From Euryarchaeota archaeon UBA226 (GTDB lineage Archaea > Thermoplasmatota > Poseidoniia > Poseidoniales > Poseidoniaceae), in contig DAWL01000072.1 of the NCBI GenBank assembly GCA_002505935.1, forward strand, positions 7,079 through 13,902: 6,824 bases of DNA. The letters run 5' to 3'. Under the pieces are notes generated by a model. The model did not search any database. It saw only the letters and a list, made by a program, of their open reading frames with translations, and was not told the origin of the DNA. Positions 1 to 5,742 of this stretch are shown in pieces; position 1 is the stretch's first letter, and the number at the start of each line of letters is the position of its first letter. Both the position numbers and the translations under genes were made by a program.

Positions 1-98
1 GGGGGGATTGCAGCGGGGAGTGAAGGAGGCAAAGGCAAAGGCGGCAGGTCTGCCGGATTTGGAGGTGCAGCCCCCTTCTTCTTCTTCTTACGTCCCAT
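1..98 (-). CDS. N-terminal fragment of a Lys/Pro-rich protein, function unknown (cut by window edge)
   Basis: Partial gene, first 32 codons only; the rest lies beyond base 1. The start is the ATG at 98-96, because an in-frame TAG lies only four codons upstream (110-108). The peptide begins Met-Gly-Arg, then five Lys encoded by a run of AAG codons, then a region rich in Pro, Ala and Leu. This looks like a disordered basic N-terminus, perhaps nucleic-acid binding, ahead of a domain not visible here. It follows priS in the same direction with a 97-base gap. A 7-bp hairpin just before the start contains the only SD-like stretch (GGGTGG). I do not recognise the family. The open frame, fixed start and codon pattern support a real gene. 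Confidence 0.5.
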   Translation of the reverse strand, partial: MGRKKKKKGAAPPNPADLPPLPLPPSLPAAIP

Positions 99-101
99 GA
101 T

Positions 102-118
102 GCCACCCTACGGGTGGC
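102..118 (-). other. 7-bp perfect hairpin in the leader of the Lys/Pro-rich gene
   Basis: GCCACCC (102-108), a three-base loop, then GGGTGGC (112-118) form a perfect inverted repeat. On the minus strand it ends three bases before the ATG at 98-96 and would hold the SD-like GGGTGG inside the stem. It could limit ribosome access, or be the 3'-end hairpin of the priS transcript. No T-run follows it on the minus strand, so a bacterial-type intrinsic terminator is not supported. Confidence 0.35.
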
Positions 119-195
119 CTGTGGACTTCGCGCTTCTTCTTTAACATTGACCGCGTTTGAACTTGGCAGAATTACTCTATTTGAGTAAAAACTGA

Positions 196-1422
196 TCATG
201 AAATGAGTTGTCCCCATCCCTTTAGAACGACAAATGCTGCAGCTGCTTCGGGCAATGCTAGTCGGTCGCCAGCAGAACCCTCGATATTGATCGATGCCAT
301 ACGAGTATTGATGTCCTCGGCAAGAATCTCTACTTCCATCATGTTGTCCATAGGTAATGCAATCGCTTCCTGTAGTGGGTCGAAAGGATCGCTTCCATCC
401 GGGTCCAATCTGCTTAGTGGGAAAGAAGTGACGCGCAATCCACATTTGCCATGTAAAGAGGTCGGGTATCTAATGACTCGATGGCAATCGACAGTAACTA
501 CTTCATCAGTCTCACCAGCATTGCCCAGTACTACGGCAGCATCACTACGTAATATATCGACAAATGCGTCTCGATGGAAATTAGAATCCCCTTTCCGTCC
601 ACCGAGTGCATTGAGGTTTCCTTCTTCGAGACTTTCCCTTCTAACTGGGTGCTTAACAAGTTCCGCTAGGTCCTTCACAACCTTTTCACCGCGCGTTCTT
701 TTCAATCCTCTGATTTTAGCAGATCTCTTGAGTGAATCAACGTAATTTGCAATCAATGCTTTGGATTGTACATCGTTTACTTCTCTGATAGTATCGAGTT
801 TGCTTAGGGTGTCCCTAAGTCCATCCTTCAGCCGTCCAGCCCATCCTGACGCATCTCTTTCCATCGATCTTGGCAATAATGAGATTACATCTACTCCATC
901 GCCTCTAATATGCGACACCAATTCCCTACGTGCCTCGCCATCGAGATGGGCTAATCCAGGGTCCCTATAGTGAAGGTGAAACCCTCTATGTCCAGAGAAA
1001 GTTAAGTGCAGATATTTTTCGTCAAAACCAAATTCAGGCTCGAGGAAGTCATTCCACAATTTCCAGGCCTGCTCACGAATCGATGTCAACATGCCAGTGA
1101 AATCGGTGTCTACTACTCCGGGTAAGTGATCTCCATCAAGATCGAAGATTAAATCCGCTCCTAACCACCCTTTGTCCTTCATTTTGTATTCGCGAGGATC
1201 TCTCCAGTATGCAGTACTGTAGAACACAGAATGTGGAGTTCTTTCGATTAGATTCCGCTTGATACTCGATAGGCCATCAAATCCCAGATGTCTGAGGGGC
1301 CTGCCCCCTCCAAACGGAATCAACATCCACTCTCTAGTGCGTAACCGGGGTGGAATCCAGCCATCGAAAGATCGGTAATATTGCTCAAATCTGTGAGCAA
1401 AAAGCGACCATCCCTTGACCAT
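196..1422 (-). CDS. priS: DNA primase small (catalytic) subunit PriS
   Basis: Catalytic subunit of the archaeal/eukaryotic-type primase, which with PriL makes the primers for replication. The 408-residue protein carries the family's landmarks in order: a metal-binding Asp pair in FDLDGD (D94, D96); the nucleotide-binding SGHRGFHLH block (143-151) matching the family's SGxxGxHxH; a third acidic residue, D312, in VTVDCHRVIRYP; and the SLHGKCGLRV block (322-331) matching the usual SLHGKTGL. The length is near the upper end for archaeal PriS. The ATG at 1422-1420 has a strong SD (GGAGG, complement at 1430-1434) seven bases upstream. The gene follows a small zinc-protein gene after 54 bases and is probably co-transcribed with it. 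All catalytic residues are present, so it should be active. Confidence 0.96.
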   Translation of the reverse strand: MVKGWSLFAHRFEQYYRSFDGWIPPRLRTREWMLIPFGGGRPLRHLGFDGLSSIKRNLIERTPHSVFYSTAYWRDPREYKMKDKGWLGADLIFDLDGDHLPGVVDTDFTGMLTSIREQAWKLWNDFLEPEFGFDEKYLHLTFSGHRGFHLHYRDPGLAHLDGEARRELVSHIRGDGVDVISLLPRSMERDASGWAGRLKDGLRDTLSKLDTIREVNDVQSKALIANYVDSLKRSAKIRGLKRTRGEKVVKDLAELVKHPVRRESLEEGNLNALGGRKGDSNFHRDAFVDILRSDAAVVLGNAGETDEVVTVDCHRVIRYPTSLHGKCGLRVTSFPLSRLDPDGSDPFDPLQEAIALPMDNMMEVEILAEDINTRMASINIEGSAGDRLALPEAAAAFVVLKGWGQLIS

Positions 1423-1429
1423 CTAGGTG

Positions 1430-1434
1430 CCTCC
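1430..1434 (-). promoter_or_regulatory. Strong ribosome binding site of priS
   Basis: GGAGG on the minus strand, seven bases upstream of the priS ATG. It fixes the primase start and suggests independent translation initiation within the gene run. Confidence 0.7.
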
Positions 1435-1460
1435 GCCTTGGTCCTGTAGCCGAGGGATGA

Positions 1461-1479
1461 TGAATGACGCGGTCATTTA
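1461..1479. repeat. Short inverted repeat at the zinc-protein stop codon
   Basis: AATGAC (1463-1468), spacer GCG, GTCATT (1472-1477) form a perfect 6-bp inverted repeat. It can be extended by a G-U and then a U-A pair on the minus-strand transcript. It overlaps the TAA stop of the zinc-protein gene and lies at the start of the 54-base gap before priS. It could be an mRNA processing or attenuation hairpin, or a palindromic protein site; chance is also possible at this length. Confidence 0.3.
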
Positions 1480-1722
1480 GCGGTAGAATGGGCGCTCTGT
1501 ATCTTTGCCAGCAGTTGCAGAAGATGCCCCAGTTATCTCTTGATAGCATTTCCAACATGCATAGTGCTCATCGATAGGAATTGATTGGCCAAAGGTCAAT
1601 CTCTTGCCACATCCGTGGCATAGAGGTCCAAGCTCTCCATTAGGGGCTGCAGCCAATGGAACATGGTCGTGGGGCATGCGTCTCAACCACCCGTTGGGGC
1701 GCAGGTCTTTCAATGTGAGCAT
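1477..1722 (-). CDS. Small LIM-like zinc-binding protein, function unknown
   Basis: An 81-residue protein of no recognised family. Its centre is a four-cysteine cluster: C35-X2-C38, then H53-X2-C56-X2-C59. CX2C-X14-HX2CX2C resembles the first half of a LIM or treble-clef zinc finger, with a slightly short spacer. Both the N-terminal part (residues 1-30, with His, Pro and Arg) and the C-terminal tail (from about 63, Ser/Ala/Thr-rich) lack obvious fold signatures. One structural Zn2+ is likely, bound by C35, C38, C56 and either C59 or H53. The ATG at 1722-1720 lies seven bases after the DOHH-like gene's stop and has no good SD, suggesting translational coupling; an internal ATG at 1677-1675 is a weaker alternative. 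It sits between a DOHH-like gene and priS, so it could serve translation or replication; neither is shown. Confidence 0.75.
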   Translation of the reverse strand: MLTLKDLRPNGWLRRMPHDHVPLAAAPNGELGPLCHGCGKRLTFGQSIPIDEHYACWKCYQEITGASSATAGKDTERPFYR

Positions 1723-1729
1723 CGGTCAG

Positions 1730-2200
1730 TTATTCATTGATAGTTTGATGATGATTTAGCAAATCTAGTGCAACCTCACAGGATTCAGCAACTTCAACTG
1801 ACGGATCATTGAGAAAACGGTTGAGGATTTCTCGGCTATTTCGATTACCTATTGCGCCCATCGCTTCTGCGGCCTCATGTCTAACCATAACGTGTTCATC
1901 AAGATCTTCTAGTCTACGATTCAGGGCTGGTAACGCCCTCGAGTCCTGCATCTGCCCCAAAACGTATGCCAATTCATGTCTCAATAGTGCTGAAGCGCTA
2001 GAAAATCCGCTACACAAGGCTTCAACAGCCTCTTTTCCACCAATATTCCGCAGAGCAAAAACGGCCCTCATCCGCACAAACATCCTCTCAGTTTCATCAT
2101 TCAATACTTGCTTCAGAGTTTCTACATCCTTTTCGTTGGACGGAGGAGCAGGGTCTACTGAGCCAAATTCACTGACCTCGGGGATATTTCCATCATTCAT
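1730..2200 (-). CDS. Half-length deoxyhypusine hydroxylase-like HEAT-repeat protein
   Basis: DOHH is a di-iron HEAT-repeat enzyme that hydroxylates deoxyhypusine on eIF5A to hypusine. This 156-residue protein holds four HEAT-like helical pairs (about 24-54, 55-85, 86-118 and 119-151) preceded by SVDPAPP (14-20), a motif I recall from the linker between the two halves of eukaryotic DOHH. It has two His-Glu motifs, H75-E76 (LLRHELAYVLGQMQ) and H108-E109 (MVRHEAAEAMGAIG), 33 residues apart, the spacing I recall within each half of human DOHH. The end, VAESCEVALDLL, also resembles DOHH. Eukaryotic DOHH is about 300 residues with four His-Glu motifs, so this is one half; a homodimer could rebuild the di-iron site. 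Start: the ATG at 2200-2198 has GGAGG ten bases upstream and falls just after the mqnD stop. A longer form from 2251 would overlap mqnD. The alternative is a HEAT scaffold or another hydroxylase. Confidence 0.85.
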   Translation of the reverse strand: MNDGNIPEVSEFGSVDPAPPSNEKDVETLKQVLNDETERMFVRMRAVFALRNIGGKEAVEALCSGFSSASALLRHELAYVLGQMQDSRALPALNRRLEDLDEHVMVRHEAAEAMGAIGNRNSREILNRFLNDPSVEVAESCEVALDLLNHHQTINE

Positions 2201-2201
2201 A

Positions 2202-3110
2202 CTAAGATGTCCTCCCGATGAATTCGATTGAATCAGGCTCAAATTTCGCATTGATCATACCTATCTCCTGCCCTTTCTTGAGGAATCTACGAATTGCTTC
2301 TCTTCCCTCATCTCCATAGTCAATAGTGCGTTCATTGACATACATCTTAACGAATTTTTCATTCGTTTGATCATCGATACCCCTTCCCCATGCCTTAGCA
2401 AATTCTAGTGCCTGCTCTGGATTTTCTAGTGCATGAATAATGCTCATTCTAGTCCAATTGGTAATATTCTCAATCGTTTCACGACCGAGATCCTTGCGGA
2501 CAATGTTACCGCCCAACGGTAATGGTAATCCTTCATTATGTTCTGACCACCATACTCCAAGATCAAGATGAACATCAAGTTCGTGCTCAACATAGGTCAA
2601 TTGCCCTTCATGGATGATAAGACCGGCATCAACTTCTCCGGAATTAACAGCTTCGATAATCTCGTCGAATGCGATAACTTTGATCGCAACATCACCCCAA
2701 GCCATTCGCAAACCTAGATAGGCGCTAGTCTTCAAGCCTGGAACTGCAATCAATCCATTCTTGATATCTTCTGTGTCCCTGCCGCTTTTGGCTACCACCA
2801 TCGGTCCATATCCCTCTCCCATACTGGCGCCACAATTCATCAAAGCATAATCCTCGGCGACCTCGGGGAACGAGTGAATACTGATTGCACTAACTTCCAA
2901 TTCTCTGTTCATTGCGCGTTGATTCAAAGTTTCTATATCCTGCAATTCATGAACGAAGTGATATCCCGGAGTCGATATCAATCCGGAAGTCAAAGCATGG
3001 AACATGAAAGCATCATCAGGATCGGGTGAATGACCTATTCTTACGACTTTGAGAGATTCAGAATTCAAGTTATTTTCTTCATCCATGCTGCGCCGAAATG
3101 GGGCCCTCAT
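2202..3110 (-). CDS. mqnD: 1,4-dihydroxy-6-naphthoate synthase MqnD (menaquinone, futalosine pathway)
   Basis: MqnD converts cyclic dehypoxanthine futalosine to 1,4-dihydroxy-6-naphthoate, in the cytoplasm. It has the periplasmic-binding-protein-like fold shared with MqnA. Family motifs, counted from the ATG at 3110-3108: HSPDPDDAFMFHAL (27-40), SMGEGYGPMVV (96-106), a PGLKTSAYLGLR stretch (124-135), and IIHEGQLTY around H167, which probably corresponds to the His proposed as catalytic base in Thermus MqnD. At about 302 residues it is slightly longer than usual because of a polar N-terminal extension before VVRIGHSPD. The start is uncertain: TTG at 3149-3147, ATG at 3110-3108 and ATG at 3086-3084 all lack a clear SD. 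The last gives the most typical length, and a leaderless message is possible. It heads a minus-strand gene run, diverging from the surface-protein gene and separated by it from mqnA-mqnE. Confidence 0.93.
   Translation of the reverse strand: MRAPFRRSMDEENNLNSESLKVVRIGHSPDPDDAFMFHALTSGLISTPGYHFVHELQDIETLNQRAMNRELEVSAISIHSFPEVAEDYALMNCGASMGEGYGPMVVAKSGRDTEDIKNGLIAVPGLKTSAYLGLRMAWGDVAIKVIAFDEIIEAVNSGEVDAGLIIHEGQLTYVEHELDVHLDLGVWWSEHNEGLPLPLGGNIVRKDLGRETIENITNWTRMSIIHALENPEQALEFAKAWGRGIDDQTNEKFVKMYVNERTIDYGDEGREAIRRFLKKGQEIGMINAKFEPDSIEFIGRTS
2211..2215 (-). promoter_or_regulatory. Ribosome binding site that sets the DOHH-like start
   Basis: GGAGG on the minus strand, ten bases upstream of the ATG at 2200-2198 and inside the last codons of mqnD. 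It favours the 156-residue form over the 173-residue form starting at 2251, whose nearest SD-like GGAG is 13 bases away. Confidence 0.6.
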
Positions 3111-3237
3111 TTCAAGATAGTTAGATGCTGATAAGAACCGATTTGACAAATATTGGTAATTATGATAATCGTTGATTTTTGCCGAGTGCCGACAAAGATT
3201 CTATTTCAGATGGGGTGATGCAGTAGCGAGGATAGTC
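3111..3237. promoter_or_regulatory. Divergent promoter region between mqnD and the surface-protein gene
   Basis: The only divergent gap in the window, so promoters for both directions should lie here. It contains an AT-rich core at about 3141-3180. Candidate TATA-like stretches are AATTATGATAAT on the plus strand (3158-3169) and CCAATATTTG on the minus strand (3156-3147). ATTAT-G-ATAAT (3159-3169) is palindromic except for its central base and could be an operator shared by both genes. Neither start site nor TATA box can be fixed by eye; the placement is inferred from gene orientation. Confidence 0.4.
3228..3231 (+). promoter_or_regulatory. Ribosome binding site that sets the surface-protein start
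   Basis: GAGG six bases before the ATG at 3238. It supports this start over the in-frame TTG at 3172, and starting here places a clean signal peptide at the very N-terminus. Confidence 0.55.
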
Positions 3238-5742
3238 ATGCGGATACGTGGGGGGCCACTGGTCGCTTTGTTGCTAACTTCACTTTCAATAATGGCACTT
3301 GTACAAGCAGCAACACCTAGTGGTATGGGCTTTGTTGGTGTGCATACAGCGGGTCAGGAAAGTTTCGATGAAACGCTTAGTGTTGCCCTATCCCCGGACG
3401 GTTCTCTTCTTGCAACAGGGACCGAAGGATATGTTGTTATTTCACGCATGTCTGATCGTTCTGTAATTGAAACAATATCAGTAGCAGACCATGTAACTGC
3501 TCTAGAATTTTCTCCAAATGGAGAATATCTTGCTTTGGGTCTTAGGTCCGATTCCCTTTCCGGGGATGCACTTAGGGTTCTACTCACTGAAGACTGGAGC
3601 GTGTACGAAAAATCATTTGCTAATGGTAAAAACCCACGTGATATATCATTCTCAGATGCTGGAGACAAGATGCTTCTGCAGGGGCAAGATGGTGATATCT
3701 TTGAATTGTCATTCCCAGAATTCTCCATATTGGGTCACATGACGGGGCACCATTTGGATGATATTACATGTACAGATTATGGATATGGTGGATTGATTGC
3801 AGTATCTGGAGGATTGGATGGTAAAATCGCTTTCTGGGATCTTTCTGATTACTCACTTTCCTCATCACTTGATTTCGAGGATTCTGAAATCGTTGATTGT
3901 TTATTCAACCCATCATCTTCTCAAGTTGCCATATTGACAAATGACGGAAAAGTTAGGTCATATTGGTTGAACGGGTCTTTGGTTGAAAACTCAGAACTGG
4001 ATTTCATACAAGCCAAGCAACTCCAATGGAGTCATGAGGGGGATCATCTATACGTTTTGGAAACCAATATTCTACCCTCTTTGCAGCGCGTTAGAGTAAA
4101 TGATTGGGTAGTCGATGAGTTCACTTACATAGGTCACAATGTGAATGGATTTGATTTATCGAATGATGAAGATACATTGGTTACCAGTACTGGTACTATA
4201 CATTCAGGGGTATATCAGTCGACATACTTCCAGCAAGGTTTTGGAGAGCCGGGCGATGATTTTGATCAAGATGGAGTGCCTGACCACATTGACGTTGATG
4301 ATGACGGCGATGGGATTTTGGATATTTATGATTACAGCTGTTCTAGTTCAGATTGCACTAAGGACCCAGATCCCAATTATATGCGTAATATTGAGTTTGA
4401 AGTATCGAATGAGGAGTTAATCATAAGTGACAGCATATCTTTTGATAGATACGATTCTAATGCATTGAGAAATTTGACTACAAGTCTACTTTCTGATGAT
4501 AACAAAATCAGTGTCGATGAATTAACCTGGATGTCAACCGCCATGTGCGATAATATTCGACATAGGGACGTTATCGATCAATGGCATTCAATGATTGAGG
4601 TTGAGGGTTCACAATTGAGTAATGGAACTCTATCCTGTGAACCCGTATCTGGAATTTCTTCCAACGATTTTGGCGATTTGAGTCTGAGAGCAACATTTAC
4701 TTGGGTCACGACATTTGATTTGTCGAGTGCTCCAATTGCGCCCTATAATATTACAGTAAAGGGAATCATCTTTGCTCCTACTGGCTCTTCGGCAATTATT
4801 GCCCCTCAGTTCCCGGCTTCAATCGATTTTGTCGATTTGAATGCAGAAAATAATAGAATTGACCTTTGGAATCGGAACGAAACAACTAGGATTGTGTTAA
4901 TGGAAGAATTGGAGGAAGAAGGGCCCGGGTTGACCGGCTTAGTGGCGTCGTTCATTTCAGACAATTATTGGATTCCAATAATCAGTTTCCTTGGAATCCT
5001 TGTTGGCTTAGGACTGATTATCAAGCAAAACAAGGACATTGCTAATGCATTAATCCGTGGAGAGAGAGATGAAGATGACGAGGAGGAAGAAGAGGATGAT
5101 TATGATGATGAATCATATGATGACTCATATCTAGACGAATCTGAATATGAAGAGGAAGATTATGATGACGATTCAACATGGAGTAGTGAATCAGAGTCTC
5201 TGCCACCTCGGCCAAAACGGGGCCCTCCTCGAAAATCCACAAGAAGAGTGGCGCATGAAGAGTATCCAATCGATGACTCCCCTCCCGTCAAGGCTAGGAG
5301 AAAGCGCGTTAGTAGTAAACAACCAATTGGTTCTAAGCGCCGAACTCTTTCTGAATCTGTAGAACTGGATTATGATTATGGCCAAGACGGGGTATACCAT
5401 GATGGTGATTGGGATACGGAGTATGACGTTTACGAACCGCCCCAAACCAAAGTCCGAAAGGTGCGTAAAGTGGAAAATGTTCCTGAACTTGAAGAGGAAG
5501 TCCCCAAGCCGGAGAAAAAGAAGGGTAGAAGGAAGGTTAAGAGGCGCAATAACAAGAAGGAAAAAACCTCCAGTAAAGCAGCAGTTGATGATTCCATAGT
5601 TGCAAAGAAAGTTGTTGCCACCAAGAAGCGCAAAACAGGAGTGTCAAAGAAACCTCAAGATGATGGCGGCAAAGACTCGTCAGATGATGAAGAATCAGCA
5701 ATGGACAAGGCATTGGGAATGTTAACGGGAGATAAGGATTGA
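3238..5742 (+). CDS. Secreted beta-propeller/TSP3-type calcium-repeat protein with one membrane helix and a charged cytoplasmic tail
   Basis: Predicted surface protein of 834 residues. A signal peptide (about 1-24, RIR then a hydrophobic core, VQA-A cleavage) is followed by a WD40-like propeller (about 30-335), with blades such as LSPDGSLLATGTEG, FSPNGEYLALG and GGLDGKIAFWDLSD. Next is an Asp-rich thrombospondin type 3-like Ca2+ segment (340-365; DFDQDGVPDHID, DDDGDGILD) with a nearby Cys pair (C368, C373). A beta-rich region of unknown fold (about 380-560) precedes one transmembrane helix (578-595). The final roughly 240 residues should be cytoplasmic: an Asp/Glu/Tyr-rich acidic block (about 608-662), then a Lys/Arg-rich low-complexity stretch. 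The architecture suggests adhesion or sensing outside and charge-based binding inside; the precise role is unknown. The ATG at 3238 is chosen for its SD and signal peptide. The 3' end overlaps mqnA on the other strand by 88 bases. Confidence 0.9.
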   Translation: MRIRGGPLVALLLTSLSIMALVQAATPSGMGFVGVHTAGQESFDETLSVALSPDGSLLATGTEGYVVISRMSDRSVIETISVADHVTALEFSPNGEYLALGLRSDSLSGDALRVLLTEDWSVYEKSFANGKNPRDISFSDAGDKMLLQGQDGDIFELSFPEFSILGHMTGHHLDDITCTDYGYGGLIAVSGGLDGKIAFWDLSDYSLSSSLDFEDSEIVDCLFNPSSSQVAILTNDGKVRSYWLNGSLVENSELDFIQAKQLQWSHEGDHLYVLETNILPSLQRVRVNDWVVDEFTYIGHNVNGFDLSNDEDTLVTSTGTIHSGVYQSTYFQQGFGEPGDDFDQDGVPDHIDVDDDGDGILDIYDYSCSSSDCTKDPDPNYMRNIEFEVSNEELIISDSISFDRYDSNALRNLTTSLLSDDNKISVDELTWMSTAMCDNIRHRDVIDQWHSMIEVEGSQLSNGTLSCEPVSGISSNDFGDLSLRATFTWVTTFDLSSAPIAPYNITVKGIIFAPTGSSAIIAPQFPASIDFVDLNAENNRIDLWNRNETTRIVLMEELEEEGPGLTGLVASFISDNYWIPIISFLGILVGLGLIIKQNKDIANALIRGERDEDDEEEEEDDYDDESYDDSYLDESEYEEEDYDDDSTWSSESESLPPRPKRGPPRKSTRRVAHEEYPIDDSPPVKARRKRVSSKQPIGSKRRTLSESVELDYDYGQDGVYHDGDWDTEYDVYEPPQTKVRKVRKVENVPELEEEVPKPEKKKGRRKVKRRNNKKEKTSSKAAVDDSIVAKKVVATKKRKTGVSKKPQDDGGKDSSDDEESAMDKALGMLTGDKD

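Noticed and set aside
76..90. Short CTT trinucleotide run as a regulatory or unstable repeat
   Set aside because: It simply encodes the Lys run (AAG codons on the minus strand), is short, and shows no sign of variation in a single sequence.
187..191. T5 run on the minus strand just after the priS stop as a terminator
   Set aside because: Archaeal termination can use T-runs, but five bases without a second run or other support is too weak to annotate.
203..745. 180-codon open frame on the plus strand
   Set aside because: It lies antisense within priS, whose catalytic motifs are all intact on the minus strand. Its product is Ser-rich with no recognisable domain, typical of a shadow frame.
1730..2200. 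Phycobilin lyase (CpcE/CpcF-type HEAT) assignment
   Set aside because: Generic searches often label such repeats this way, but the paired His-Glu motifs and SVDPAPP point to the DOHH family, and there is no pigment-gene context.
1809..2231. 140-codon open frame on the plus strand
   Set aside because: It is antisense to the DOHH-like gene, which has clear family motifs and an SD. The shadow product has no domain or SD support.
1730..2251. Longer 173-residue form of the DOHH-like protein
   Set aside because: It would overlap the end of mqnD by 50 bases and has only a poorly spaced SD-like sequence. The ATG at 2200 follows the mqnD stop and has GGAGG upstream.
3172..3237. TTG start giving a 22-residue N-terminal extension to the surface protein
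   Set aside because: It would put charged and aromatic residues ahead of the signal peptide. The ATG at 3238 has an SD and starts the signal peptide directly.
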